Positions 24,692-34,450 are shown, numbered from the stretch's first letter. The stretch is DNA of 64,000 bases from Konateibacter massiliensis (GCF_900184995.1 NZ_LT860098.1:625001-689000), one strand, 5' to 3'. The notes: a model not told the origin generated them from the letters alone. Translations and numbers: made by a program.

Positions 24692-25642
24692 TTAGAAAAT
24701 TCCTGAACCGCTTATTTTTTTTGCAATTTTATTGACGCTGACTAGAAGTGTAAAGTTAATCACCGAGTTAAACATACTGATAGCCGCAGACAGTGAAAAA
24801 TCCGTGACACCGCTCGCCAATCCGACCTTATATACATAAGTAGAGATAATTTCACTGTAATTTAGGTTTAGGTCATTTTGCATGAGCAGCACCTTTTCAA
24901 AGCCGATATTCATTACATTTCCGGCTGCCAATATCAATAGTATGGTTGCGGTCGGAAGGATACCCGGAAAATCAACATATAAAATTCTTTGAAATCTGCT
25001 TGCACCGTCAATCATCGCCGCCTCGTGCAAAGATTGGTCGATATTGGAGAGTGCCGCAATATAAATAACCGCGCTGTAGCCTGTCGTCTGCCATACCGCC
25101 GACCATACAAAAATATGCTTAAACAGCGGTCCGCTTGCCAAAATATTCGGTGCCATCTCTCCTGTAAAGAGACTAAACAGACTTCCGTAAATTCCGGTTC
25201 TGTAATTTAAAAGCTGGGTAAGCAAACCTACCATAATAACGGTGGAAATAAAATAAGGCACATAGGTTACGGTCTGAATTGTTTTTGCATAGCGCTTTAG
25301 CGGAAAGGCATTGAGCAGCAGTGCGAAAATCAATGGAATCGGAAACGTAATAAAGAGGCTGTAAAAAGATATGGTAAGGGTATTTTTAAGCACCTGTGTA
25401 AATTTATAGGAGTGGAAAAACTCAATAAAATTATCAAGTCCTACCCATTCACTGCCAAAAATTCCGTCGCGGACATTGTAGTCTTTAAAGGCAATGACCA
25501 AGCCTCCCATCGGTACATAAGCAAATATAATAATGTAAATAGCCGGAATAATAAGTAAAAGGTAAATCTGCCATCTGGCAAGAATTCTCTTTTTTAAGTC
25601 TACCTTGGGAGCGGTTAGTTTTTGTGTTGAATTTATTTTCAT
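24692..25642 (-). CDS. carbohydrate ABC transporter permease (LplB type)
   Basis: 316 aa, six membrane segments, MalF/UgpA-like. Family landmarks are the N-terminal LLIIPAIYIIIFAYVPMGGLVIAFKDYN and the EAA loop LHEAAMIDGASRFQRILYVDFPGILPT. It forms the translocation pore with the LplC-like partner encoded 13 bp downstream and receives substrate from the lipoprotein encoded upstream. A 67-bp gap separates it from the binding-protein gene, allowing differential expression of the two. Confidence 0.92.
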   Translation of the reverse strand: MKINSTQKLTAPKVDLKKRILARWQIYLLLIIPAIYIIIFAYVPMGGLVIAFKDYNVRDGIFGSEWVGLDNFIEFFHSYKFTQVLKNTLTISFYSLFITFPIPLIFALLLNAFPLKRYAKTIQTVTYVPYFISTVIMVGLLTQLLNYRTGIYGSLFSLFTGEMAPNILASGPLFKHIFVWSAVWQTTGYSAVIYIAALSNIDQSLHEAAMIDGASRFQRILYVDFPGILPTATILLILAAGNVMNIGFEKVLLMQNDLNLNYSEIISTYVYKVGLASGVTDFSLSAAISMFNSVINFTLLVSVNKIAKKISGSGIF

Positions 25643-25709
25643 CTTGAATCCTTTCCTTTATTGAAAGATAGGTCAGATTTTGTTTCATCTGACCTATCAA
25701 ACTGTAACA

Positions 25710-27407
25710 TTATTTCTGCTCGCGGTCGTATGCAGCCTGTGCATTGGCAAGCCATGTATCCAATCCCATGTTCTGCAGGTCACTTACATAAGTATCCCAC
25801 TCACTGATCGGCCTTGCACCCGTTATAAACTGTGCCATACTCTGGCTTACATAGGTTGAAATATTTACAATCGCTTCAGACTGAGACTGTGCTTCTTCAC
25901 TTGTATAAATTAAAGACGGCAATATTTTCTCAGGATGAGCCTCATAATTATAGTTATAGTTATCCGCATAGAAATAGGAAGACTTTAATGTTGAATCATA
26001 TTCCTTGGCATAAGCCCATGTATTTCCGTCATCCGCACTTGCATATCTAGGATTGATATCTCTCCAGAACTTATTATTATTCTTGCTCCAGATATCATCA
26101 ATAACTAGAAGACTTGGCTTCTCATAAATTCCTGCTTCAATATAGGCATTGGAGTACAGCGGATTAAGCAGCTCTGTTTCGTCTTTGCTCCAGTCTACTC
26201 CCTCTTCGCCGTATCTTGTTATATTAGAAATATCACTGCTGTAAAATAAATCACCCAGCTTCAATGCCAGCTCAGGATTTTCACAGCTTGCGGTAATAAA
26301 CCAGATTGGTGACGGATTGTATTCCATATACGGTGAATATGCAATCCCGTTAGGTCCTTGAAGCGGCTTTAACATCTCATATTCCTGACCGTTTATATTT
26401 TTATCAAAATCATTCCATCTGGACAGAGAGCCCGTACTCAGAGATCCAACCAAATTAGAGCCTTCGTTATTTAATACTGACATAAACTGAGTCTTATCAT
26501 CCGTAAAAACAGAAGCAGGCAACAAGCCTTCAGCGCACAGCTTGTTCATATAAATAAGCCCTTCCTTCCATCCTTCCTGAATAAACGGTGCAATAACGGT
26601 CTGTCCGTCGTCATCTAATGTAAGAACTGCATTTGTAACAGTTGACGCCGGATAGTAAATAAAGGAGTTCATAAGAGGAATCGTAATGTTTTCTCCGTAT
26701 GTACCCGCTGAAAATCCATAGGCTGCTATCTCATCCTTTGTACCGTTTCCGTTTGGATCATTCTCGGCAAATGCTTTGAGCACCTCATAGTACTCATCCG
26801 TTGTTGTCGGCATAGAAAGATTTAACTTTTCAAGCCATTTATTGTTGATAAACATTCTAAACGGCGTCATATTCCAAGTTTGCGGTTCAAATATTGTTAA
26901 ACTGTAAATATTTCCGTCTGCACTTGTGGATGCACGAAGCATAGATGCTTTGTCTTCTTCTGACTGAATCGCATTAAAATTCGGTGCCTTCTCAGGGTCG
27001 TTAATCCAATCATTTAACGGAATAAAAACACCTTTACTTCCATATTCCAAAATTGATTCCGGGGTTAACGTTCCGGAACAGATTACATCCGGCATATTTT
27101 GTTTGGACGCAACCATCAGGGCAATCTGTGTCTTTGCTTCCTCTGCGTCTGCTGATAAAAACTGGAATTCAATATCAATCCCCAAATCCTCCTCCAGCTT
27201 TTTCGTCAGGTAGTTCTCCTCGTAGTCTGTAATAAAACTGTTGGTCTGCAATGCGATTGTAAGTGTTTCCTTACCTGCCTCACTGCCCGCAGCAGCATTT
27301 CCATTGCTGTCTCCCTCTTGATTTTTGCTTCCGCATGCTGTAAATGATGTGAGCAGCATCGCAGTCGTCAGCAAGAGAGCAACTACTTTTGATTTGTTTC
27401 GTTTCAT
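25710..27407 (-). CDS. extracellular solute-binding lipoprotein (LplA type)
   Basis: 565 aa. The N-terminus is a lipoprotein signal: KRNKSK, a hydrophobic core, then the lipobox TSFTAC with Cys25 as lipid anchor. A Gly/Ser/Glu linker leads to a family 1 solute-binding protein of the long LplA type that binds oligosaccharides outside the membrane. Segments such as PDVICSGTLTPESILEYGSKGVFIPLN and the closing EWDTYVSDLQNMGLDTWL are typical. First gene of the operon. AGGAGG lies 7 nt before the ATG. The likely ligand is an unsaturated uronic-acid-containing oligosaccharide, from the GH88 neighbour. Confidence 0.93.
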   Translation of the reverse strand: MKRNKSKVVALLLTTAMLLTSFTACGSKNQEGDSNGNAAAGSEAGKETLTIALQTNSFITDYEENYLTKKLEEDLGIDIEFQFLSADAEEAKTQIALMVASKQNMPDVICSGTLTPESILEYGSKGVFIPLNDWINDPEKAPNFNAIQSEEDKASMLRASTSADGNIYSLTIFEPQTWNMTPFRMFINNKWLEKLNLSMPTTTDEYYEVLKAFAENDPNGNGTKDEIAAYGFSAGTYGENITIPLMNSFIYYPASTVTNAVLTLDDDGQTVIAPFIQEGWKEGLIYMNKLCAEGLLPASVFTDDKTQFMSVLNNEGSNLVGSLSTGSLSRWNDFDKNINGQEYEMLKPLQGPNGIAYSPYMEYNPSPIWFITASCENPELALKLGDLFYSSDISNITRYGEEGVDWSKDETELLNPLYSNAYIEAGIYEKPSLLVIDDIWSKNNNKFWRDINPRYASADDGNTWAYAKEYDSTLKSSYFYADNYNYNYEAHPEKILPSLIYTSEEAQSQSEAIVNISTYVSQSMAQFITGARPISEWDTYVSDLQNMGLDTWLANAQAAYDREQK

Positions 27408-27625
27408 ATTTAGAAACCTCCTCCAAGATTTATTTAATTTGACGAGCCGTTATCGGCTTTGTCCGGTTCATCATATAATATCGCTAATTCTAAGTATACA
27501 CTCACTTTCTACTATCACTGCTAAAGCACCGGATTCTTCTGTCTCACTTTTTTCAGACTGTCTCATTTCGTAAGATAGTGCCTGTTTACCATGGGTAATT
27601 CCAAAGAACTTTCTCATGATATTAA

Positions 27626-27654
27626 AATAACCCATGCCGCAGCTATGGGTTATT
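27626..27654 (-). terminator. terminator of the AraC-type regulator gene
   Basis: Stem AATAACCCAT / ATGGGTTATT (27626-27635, 27645-27654) with 9-nt loop, followed leftward by TTAAT. It lies 7 bp after the regulator stop, so the ABC operon needs its own promoter in 27408-27625. Confidence 0.75.
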
Positions 27655-27661
27655 AGGATGC

Positions 27662-29926
27662 TTATTTTTCCAGCTCCATCATATTCTTTTTATAAACACT
27701 CGGCGAAACCCCGGTATGCTTTTTAAAGACTCGGTAAAAAGTATTTACCGCTCCAAAGCCGGACTCCTCGGCAATTTTTTCATTGCTCCATGCTGTGTTC
27801 AGCAGGCATTGTTTGGAATAGGCAATTCTATGCTCATCAATATATGCTGAGAAGGTTTTTCCGGTATGCTCCTTTAAAAAAGTGGATAAATACTTTTCAG
27901 AAATTCCAACCTCGCTGCTTACAACATCCGCCGTTAAATCCATTCTCCGGTAATTCTCTTCCAAATATTTGATAATCCGGTCTCTCAGTTCAAGATTCTT
28001 ACTTTTTTTATTTTCCTCTATCCGCTCACATATTCCGTAAATAGATTGTTCAAGTATATCCAGAAACTGAATAAGCGAATGATTTTGCTGGTATTTCGGA
28101 AGTTTAAGTTCTTCCTTTGGTATAAAGGTTAATTGCTGGGTTGCCGCATAATAGGCAAAACTGATTGCATGGTATATTTCTTCTTTGTGAAACTCATATC
28201 TTTCCTTATGAACAACACATTCTTCTTTCGCCTCTTCAAACATTTTCTCAATTTCTTTTTTCCCGCTGCAAAGTATCAGTTCATACAGCTTGTTTAAGAA
28301 GCTCATATTAAAGCAACCTTTATCCGAATCATTGATGTATTGATAAAATTGTACAAAGCTTGTATTCATGTTTTTATAAGCATGAACCGTCTGTCTTGCC
28401 TGTGCATAAGCCACATTAATATTACTTATCTCTCTTTCCTTCTGGCTTAGTCCCACCAGACAAAGCACATCCGACTCCTTTGTTATCTCCTCCTGCATAG
28501 CCAGAAAAATCTTTCGAAGAGTCTCATTATCCATATGGTCCAGAGCAGGAATCAACAGAATTTCCGTATTGGACATCGAACGGACATGAAGAAATTCTTT
28601 TAAAAAATCCTGCTTTAGCAATTCAATTGCCAAAACCAGTGCCCTTTGCCCTTTATCTTCATCCATTTCACTATGAATTTGAAGATATGCCACATAGTAG
28701 CCTTCCTTTACGAGCGGAAACTTGTCGATAAATTTTTTCTCATCCTCTCTTTTATAAAAACCTTTAATAAAAATATTCTCGAGCTCTATCGCTTGTTTTT
28801 GAGTATCTGCCAGCAATATTTTGGTTTCCAGTTCATCCTTTACGGATACCAGTTTAAGAAGTGATTCTCTCACATAATCAAACTCATTTTTCTTTCCTGT
28901 ACTGCCGTTTCCAAGACGCTCTGCCTCCTTCACCATATCACGAATCGGCATATACCAGTGAAGCGAAAATGCAATCGTCAAAATAAGTGCGACAAGCAGA
29001 CCAATTCCCGCATAGATAAGCAAAAAGAAAATAATGTCTTCCATTTGATTATTTATTTGGGACATCGGAAGTCCGACTGTTATGTTCAAGCCCTTTTTCA
29101 TATTAATATAGTTCAAGAGCTTTAATGTCCCTGCGTCGGTCTTTAAAAATTCGCTTTCCTGTATTTCACCGATTTTATCGGCTCCTTCTCCATAGTTGAC
29201 AATAATATTATCAGATGAATCGGCTATTTTTATGACGCCCTCATTTAAACTCTCTTTGCTTAACAGCGTTTCCGCCAACTGCTTCGGATCAATGATAAAG
29301 GCTATGACTGCCTTGTTTGTTGTAAGATTCTCCCCCGCCTCTATGGAATCTACATATAAAACCGCATCCTTTGTTATCACCTCTTTATTGGTAACATTAT
29401 ATTTTAATTGTTCGACATAGACAAACGGGCTTGTCCTCTCCCTGTCAAAAAGTATCTGTTTGAATTCTGCCGCTGTCATGCCCTCCACTTCAAAAAATTT
29501 GCCATAGTACTGCATAAAATCATCACTCACCTGATTCGTCGAGACGAATGCATCATTACTATGGAAAAGAACAAAAAACATAGGAGAAAAATCGTAGATA
29601 CAATGTATGTCAAACATTTGATTTGCCAAATACTTCAAATTTAAAACCTTATCTGCTGGTATCTGACCCTCGCTTTTTTTGAGCAAAATCATATTCTGGT
29701 CCTCACTGAGCATTGAGGATACCATATTCATCTTGTCAATATTATCTTCCAGTTCTGTGATTCCGGTTTCTATTTTCTGCACATTCGTTGAAATCGTATA
29801 ATCACGGATATGCTTATATGCCATAAACGCAAAGGGGATACAGCCCAATACAACAAGAAAAGCAATTAATAAGTATCGCAGCATGAACCTCTTAAAAATT
29901 TTTGTTTCATTCATCTCTGACTCCAT
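27662..29926 (-). CDS. membrane-anchored AraC-family regulator (YesN/YtdP-like)
   Basis: 754 aa. Two membrane segments (about residues 14-36 and 298-322) enclose an extracellular sensor domain of about 260 residues. A cytoplasmic linker follows. The C-terminal 100 residues are two AraC helix-turn-helix motifs (MDLTADVVSSEVGISEKYLSTFLKEHTGKTFSAYI; SNEKIAEESGFGAVNTFYRVFKKHTGVSPSVYK). Such one-component regulators sense extracellular glycan fragments and activate adjacent ABC/GH operons. It lies directly upstream of the ABC operon in the same direction and divergent from the esterase gene at 30116. Confidence 0.92.
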   Translation of the reverse strand: MESEMNETKIFKRFMLRYLLIAFLVVLGCIPFAFMAYKHIRDYTISTNVQKIETGITELEDNIDKMNMVSSMLSEDQNMILLKKSEGQIPADKVLNLKYLANQMFDIHCIYDFSPMFFVLFHSNDAFVSTNQVSDDFMQYYGKFFEVEGMTAAEFKQILFDRERTSPFVYVEQLKYNVTNKEVITKDAVLYVDSIEAGENLTTNKAVIAFIIDPKQLAETLLSKESLNEGVIKIADSSDNIIVNYGEGADKIGEIQESEFLKTDAGTLKLLNYINMKKGLNITVGLPMSQINNQMEDIIFFLLIYAGIGLLVALILTIAFSLHWYMPIRDMVKEAERLGNGSTGKKNEFDYVRESLLKLVSVKDELETKILLADTQKQAIELENIFIKGFYKREDEKKFIDKFPLVKEGYYVAYLQIHSEMDEDKGQRALVLAIELLKQDFLKEFLHVRSMSNTEILLIPALDHMDNETLRKIFLAMQEEITKESDVLCLVGLSQKEREISNINVAYAQARQTVHAYKNMNTSFVQFYQYINDSDKGCFNMSFLNKLYELILCSGKKEIEKMFEEAKEECVVHKERYEFHKEEIYHAISFAYYAATQQLTFIPKEELKLPKYQQNHSLIQFLDILEQSIYGICERIEENKKSKNLELRDRIIKYLEENYRRMDLTADVVSSEVGISEKYLSTFLKEHTGKTFSAYIDEHRIAYSKQCLLNTAWSNEKIAEESGFGAVNTFYRVFKKHTGVSPSVYKKNMMELEK

Positions 29927-30115
29927 TTCACCTTGGTAATTATGTACAATTATCCAATTTATTTGCGCCTTTCATTATATCATTCACACAACAGGGTGTC
30001 AATTCCGCAGAAATACTGTGCATAAATCATAACGGTATTACATTACGTCGTTTCTGTGCTATAATATTGATTGATTTTATACCAACCCAACACTCACCCG
30101 CGAAAGGAAAATACC

Positions 30116-30874
30116 ATGAAGACAATCGATTTAGTACTTTTTATGGGACAAAGCAACATGGCAGGAAGAGGAAATGCGCAGGAAGCTCCTGCTGTACCAA
30201 GCGGATACGGATACGAGTTTCGTGCCGTCAGCGATTCTTCTATGTTATATGATATCACAGAGCCATTTGGCGTTAATGAAAACAAGATAAACGGTATTGA
30301 TGAGCCTCATATGAAAACAGGCTCTTTGGTTTCTGCTTTTGTCAATGCTTATTATGAAGCCACAAGCATTCCGATTGTTGGAGTCTCTGCTTCCAAGGGA
30401 GGTTCCTCCATAAACGAATGGCAGCCCGGCGGAAACTATTTGACAGATGCCATAGAGAGGCTTAACGCAGCAAAAGAATTTTTATTACAAAACAATTATC
30501 AGATCAGAAAAACCTTTATGGTCTGGTGTCAAGGCGAGACAGACGGTGATAACGCGATGCCTGAGGCAGAATATAAAACCAAGCTGAAAGCCATGCTCGA
30601 TACAATGCTCCAAACTCATGTGGAAATCTGTTTTTTAATCCGAATCGGCAACCATCGGGACGACTCTCAAAAGTATGTTCCTATTCAAAACGCACAAACA
30701 GATTTTTGCAACTCCTATAAAAAAGCAGTTTTAGTTTCAACCAAGTTTGATACCATGGCGGCTCTCCATATGATGAAGGACCCTTTTCATTATAAGCAGG
30801 ATGCATACAATACAGTAGGACAGGAAGCCGGGGAAAATACTGCTTCCTACCTAATAAAGATGTACGATAATTAA
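30116..30874 (+). CDS. SGNH/SASA-type carbohydrate acetylesterase
   Basis: 252 aa from ATG 30116, which has AAAGGAAA just upstream; an ATG at 30071 would add 15 residues lacking support. Block I is FMGQSNMAGRG with nucleophile Ser13, a second block is WCQGETDGDN, and DPFHY near the C-terminus supplies the Asp-His pair. This is the sialate O-acetylesterase / CE6-like family. Without a signal peptide it would deacetylate imported oligosaccharides in the cytoplasm. It is divergent from the AraC-type regulator, which fits co-regulation with the GH88 operon. Confidence 0.88.
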   Translation: MKTIDLVLFMGQSNMAGRGNAQEAPAVPSGYGYEFRAVSDSSMLYDITEPFGVNENKINGIDEPHMKTGSLVSAFVNAYYEATSIPIVGVSASKGGSSINEWQPGGNYLTDAIERLNAAKEFLLQNNYQIRKTFMVWCQGETDGDNAMPEAEYKTKLKAMLDTMLQTHVEICFLIRIGNHRDDSQKYVPIQNAQTDFCNSYKKAVLVSTKFDTMAALHMMKDPFHYKQDAYNTVGQEAGENTASYLIKMYDN

Positions 30875-31064
30875 TTTTTCTTAAATTCTTATTTACCGGT
30901 CACATTTTCCCTTCTCATGAATATACTAGACTATAGCTTACTAGCACTATGCCAATCGGCTGCTGGTAGGCTTTCCCATGCTTAATGCAGCGAACTATTT
31001 GCTGTTTTAGGCATGGCATTTGATACCTTCCTCCAAACCTATGAAATGCAGAAAGGAAATAGCA
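30875..31064. other. intergenic with inverted repeat
   Basis: CCATGC near 30978 and GCATGG near 31011 enclose a smaller CAGC/GCTG pair, so the leader of the next gene can fold. No known riboswitch pattern was recognised. Confidence 0.3.
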
Positions 31065-32048
31065 ATGACCATCTGGTATATTATGTCAACCTGTATCTTT
31101 TTTATATTGTCATTTGGTATAGCGATATTACTCCGGGTAAAAAAGAAAAAGCCCTCGTCTTCCCCTGACGCCTTGCCCGAAGAATCCGCTGTCTTAAATG
31201 TCATACGTGATTCGACGGGCTTTTTTTATTCCCAAAAACACGACTTTTTCCACTCCTCCAAGGAAGCACCTCAGTACCAATTTGGCTGCTGCCAGCTCTA
31301 TGATGACACCATGCCGTTAATCGGAATGATTGTAGACTGCGAGCCAATCACTTTTGATTTTGATAACAGGCATTGGCTGATTGAATTTTGGAAAGGACAA
31401 TATTTGGCGGCAACCGGCTGCCAAATTGGCATATACAGCACCGAGCACGAAGCCATCAAAGCTCCCGGATTTCAGGGGATGTTTTATAAAAGCCTCTCCG
31501 ATGAGCAATGCCGCATCGTATCTTATACCCTAAAGCGAAAAAATAAGGTATTGTTTCACGAAAGCCCTGGATTTTGCTTTGCGTCAGGCTTAAAGCCGGG
31601 AAGGTATTCAAGCCCCTCTGCCTTGGCACTAAAAGTAAAACTTACCTTCTTAAATAAAAAGCTGCTGCTTGCTTTTATTGGCGGACTAAAAGCTGCTGGT
31701 TACAGCAAAAACGAATATTCCTACCATTTTAAAACTGTCACAGTACATTTTACAAAGCCGCACACAACGCAGCCTGCCTCAAGGACTCGCGTGCAGGAGG
31801 CGATTATCCGTCAGGCAAACTATGCCAGTTGCCTGAAATTCACCCAGCTCACCGCCAATCTCTCCGGTGTGCCTAAAAAACTTGAGGCTATAAGCAACTT
31901 AGACAAGGAGCTATATGAAAAGGTGATGAAGTCTCTCTACTCTAAGGACCTGTACAGCGGATATGAATTAATCAGCCCTATTTTGCGGAAACTAGAAGAA
32001 TACACAGCTACCGAAGCAGTCTCCCCACAGGAAATCTCGGACACCTAA
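31065..32048 (+). CDS. DUF4474 protein with N-terminal membrane anchor
   Basis: 327 aa from ATG 31065 (AGAAAGGAAA upstream; the frame is open earlier but lacks a ribosome-binding site). One membrane segment (about residues 3-24) and a basic KKKKP stretch are followed by a DUF4474 domain (about 45-215), recognisable by VIRDSTGFFYSQKHDFFHSSKEAPQYQFG, YDDTMPLIGM and HWLIEFWKGQY. The last 80 residues are helical and divergent. Function of DUF4474 is unknown; it is common in Lachnospiraceae and Clostridia. It stands alone upstream of the aldehyde dehydrogenase gene. Confidence 0.82.
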   Translation: MTIWYIMSTCIFFILSFGIAILLRVKKKKPSSSPDALPEESAVLNVIRDSTGFFYSQKHDFFHSSKEAPQYQFGCCQLYDDTMPLIGMIVDCEPITFDFDNRHWLIEFWKGQYLAATGCQIGIYSTEHEAIKAPGFQGMFYKSLSDEQCRIVSYTLKRKNKVLFHESPGFCFASGLKPGRYSSPSALALKVKLTFLNKKLLLAFIGGLKAAGYSKNEYSYHFKTVTVHFTKPHTTQPASRTRVQEAIIRQANYASCLKFTQLTANLSGVPKKLEAISNLDKELYEKVMKSLYSKDLYSGYELISPILRKLEEYTATEAVSPQEISDT

Positions 32049-32117
32049 ATTGTAATAATCTTATGTTTGTATTTTAGACAAAACCTGTTTATAATTTGAT
32101 TATAAGATTGAGGCGGC

Positions 32118-32162
32118 AAAAGTCTCAAAAGTGCCAAAAACGTCAAAAATGCCAAAAGCACC
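32118..32162 (+). repeat. five tandem 9-nt units
   Basis: Consecutive units AAAAGTCTC, AAAAGTGCC, AAAAACGTC, AAAAATGCC, AAAAGCACC. The fourth and fifth share ATGCCAAAAG, which has an inverted partner CTTTTGGCAT near 32246. The rest of 32049-32345 holds no gene. Confidence 0.6.
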
Positions 32163-32345
32163 GAAGGTGTATTCTGATATAAAATATGGATGGGGAAGCT
32201 TGCTTACCCAGCAATATTTTATAATAGAATGAAGTGCAAAGCACCTTTTGGCATCATAGGTAAATCAAGCACGAAGCACCTTTGGACATCTCAATCCAAA
32301 CGCAACCGTAAATACACCTTTTTGAAATAGATAGAGGATATGCTT

Positions 32346-33746
32346 ATGAATTATAATGAAATTACGACCGAGGAAGCTCTGGACATTTTCAACGAATGTC
32401 AGCGTTTCTTCCGCACAGAAAAGACTTATTCCATATCCTTTCGTATTGCCCAGCTTGTCAAGCTGAAGAAGGCAATTCGAAGATATGAAAGCTCCATCAT
32501 GAGAGCACTTTACAAAGATTTAGGGAAATCCAACTTTGAATCCTATGCAACCGAGGTAGGCTTTACACAAAAAAGTATCAGCGAGGCAATCAAAAACCTG
32601 AAAACCTGGTCGAAGGATGTTCCTGTCAAAACACCGTTTTACCTTATGCCCGCAAGGAGCAGAAAGGTTTATGAGCCTTACGGCACGGTGCTTATCATGG
32701 CACCCTTCAACTATCCGTTCCAGCTTTTGATTGAGCCGCTGGTCGGTGCTATTTGTGCAGGTAACTGCGCTGTTTTAAAGCCATCTGAACTTACGCCTTG
32801 GACCTCCATGGTTGTAGCAAAAATGATTTCTGAGATTTTTCATCCCGGCTACATTTGCTGCGTGGAGGGTGGCATTAATACAAATCAGGCATTGTTAAAA
32901 GTTCCTTTCCACTATATTTTCTTCACCGGAAGTATTCCGGTCGGAAAAATTGTGATGGAGCATGCAGCAAAGCATCTGACTCCTGTTACTTTGGAGCTTG
33001 GAGGAAAAAGTCCGGTTATCGTTGATGAGGCCGCAAACATCAAATGGGCAGCAAGCCGGATTGCATGGGGAAAATTTCTCAATGTAGGGCAAACCTGCAT
33101 TGCGCCTGATTATGTACTGGTGCATTCCTCTGTCAAAGATAATCTTGTTGAGGAGCTTAAAAAGTCCATTCTCCGCTTTTACGGTGAAGATGCAAAATCA
33201 AGCGCCTCCTATGGCAGAATCGTAAATGACAGACACTTTGAACGGCTCTCCGGTATCCTTAAAGCAGATGAGGAATATTTGATTTACGGCGGTGCACAAG
33301 ATGCCAAAATCAAGTATATTGAGCCTACCTTACTGGAAATTTCCGACCTCTCCGCAGCATGCATGAAGGAGGAGCTGTTTGGACCGCTTCTTCCGATTAT
33401 TACCTATGAGACGATTGAGGAGGCAAAGGAGATTATTCAGACTATGCCGACACCTCTTGCCCTGTATCTCTTTACCTGCAGCAAGCAGACCAGAAACGAC
33501 ATTGTAAGGCATATCGCCTCAGGCGGTATCTGCATCAATGACACGATCGAGCACATCGTAAATCCGGAGCTTCCGTTTGGTGGCGTCGGAAGCTCCGGAA
33601 TGGGGTCTTATCACGGAAAGCAGAGCTTTCTTACCTTTTCCCATGAAAAGAGTGTGCTGACCAGAATTGGAAGCATTGAAATGAAATTTTTAAGCCCGCC
33701 TTACACCAACGGCGCCCTGCGGCTTTTGAAAAAGGTACTGCACTAG
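32346..33746 (+). CDS. aldehyde dehydrogenase, class 3-like
   Basis: 466 aa from ATG 32346, preferred over the ATG at 32340 because AGAGG is 8 nt away from the former and 2 nt from the latter. The length fits the class 3 ALDH group (YwdH-like) that oxidises aldehydes with NAD(P)+. Catalytic features are FTGSIPVGK (cofactor loop), LELGGKSP with the general-base Glu, and GQTCIAPDY with the nucleophile Cys. The C-terminus GGVGSSGMGSYHGKQSFLTFSHEKSVL is typical. A hydrophobic tail membrane anchor as in fatty aldehyde dehydrogenases is not evident. The preceding 300 bp are repetitive and unusual. Confidence 0.95.
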   Translation: MNYNEITTEEALDIFNECQRFFRTEKTYSISFRIAQLVKLKKAIRRYESSIMRALYKDLGKSNFESYATEVGFTQKSISEAIKNLKTWSKDVPVKTPFYLMPARSRKVYEPYGTVLIMAPFNYPFQLLIEPLVGAICAGNCAVLKPSELTPWTSMVVAKMISEIFHPGYICCVEGGINTNQALLKVPFHYIFFTGSIPVGKIVMEHAAKHLTPVTLELGGKSPVIVDEAANIKWAASRIAWGKFLNVGQTCIAPDYVLVHSSVKDNLVEELKKSILRFYGEDAKSSASYGRIVNDRHFERLSGILKADEEYLIYGGAQDAKIKYIEPTLLEISDLSAACMKEELFGPLLPIITYETIEEAKEIIQTMPTPLALYLFTCSKQTRNDIVRHIASGGICINDTIEHIVNPELPFGGVGSSGMGSYHGKQSFLTFSHEKSVLTRIGSIEMKFLSPPYTNGALRLLKKVLH

Positions 33747-33777
33747 GAGTTTTTAGAAGCTCCCGGTGCGGCCCGCG

Positions 33778-34224
33778 TTACATTTTCTTAGAGTAGTAGA
33801 AGCGTGCAGCCAAAAATATACCAGACTGGAGGAGCAGGACAGCAAGTGCGATATAGGACTCTGTAATGCTCCCCATCATACTGAAAATAAAAACCATTCC
33901 GGCTAACATAATCCCTGTTGCGATATTGGATATCGTATATGCAATTCTCAGTATCTGAACATTTCTTTCATCCTTCGCGCTGATTTCCTTCTCCTTCAAT
34001 TTTTCTGGTGAAGAATGCTTTTGAGTAAACAGCCTTATCGCGCTGACTGCTGCAATCGCGCTTCCAAATCCGGTGAGCATTCCCATAAGACGGGTTTCTG
34101 CGTGTGCTGTCTCCGGCAGATAAAGTGCCCTCACAATTCCAAATACCGCCAGTAGTAAGCCTATTACAATTGCTCCTCCAAGATATTTTGCATTCTGGTT
34201 AAAACCTCTTAGTTTACATAACAT
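33778..34224 (-). CDS. four-helix membrane protein paired with an HTH regulator
   Basis: 148 aa with four predicted membrane helices (about 15-33, 44-62, 92-115, 120-141) separated by a Lys/Glu-rich loop with KEISAKDERNVQILRIAY, which resembles DUF2178-type proteins. Its start is 2 bp after the stop of an XRE-type regulator gene. This two-gene pairing is widespread in Firmicutes and archaea, but function is unknown. Expression should follow the self-regulated promoter at 34472-34500. Confidence 0.75.
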   Translation of the reverse strand: MLCKLRGFNQNAKYLGGAIVIGLLLAVFGIVRALYLPETAHAETRLMGMLTGFGSAIAAVSAIRLFTQKHSSPEKLKEKEISAKDERNVQILRIAYTISNIATGIMLAGMVFIFSMMGSITESYIALAVLLLQSGIFLAARFYYSKKM

Positions 34225-34226
34225 AA

Positions 34227-34424
34227 CTATTCCTCCTCATAAATAAATATTTCTTCGATTGACATGTTAAAAAATCTTGCTATCTTAAATGCTAGCTGAA
34301 TGGAAGGATTGTACCTTCCCTTTTCCAAGGAACTGATTGTCTGCCTTGACACCTCTAATTCACTGGCTAGATCTTCTTGGCGAATTCCACGTTCCTTTCG
34401 GATTTCCTCCAAATTATTTTTCAC
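34227..34424 (-). CDS. XRE-family HTH regulator
   Basis: 65 aa from GTG 34424, which matches the family N-terminus (KNNLEEIRKERG); an upstream in-frame TTG at 34436 directly abuts the ribosome-binding site and is less likely. A single Cro/C1-type helix-turn-helix with QEDLASELEVSRQTISSLEKGRYNPSIQLAFKIA fills the protein. First gene of a two-gene operon with the membrane protein that follows. An 18-bp palindrome overlaps its transcription start, so it probably represses itself. Confidence 0.88.
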   Translation of the reverse strand: MKNNLEEIRKERGIRQEDLASELEVSRQTISSLEKGRYNPSIQLAFKIARFFNMSIEEIFIYEEE

Positions 34425-34450
34425 GCCGTCTCTCAACTCCTTTTATTTTT

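Noticed and set aside
30875-31064. Possible riboswitch ahead of the DUF4474 gene
   Set aside because: Some pairing is visible but no conserved core of any class I know; listed only as intergenic.
32118-32162. CRISPR-like array
   Set aside because: Units are 9 nt and contiguous, with no spacers and no cas genes nearby.
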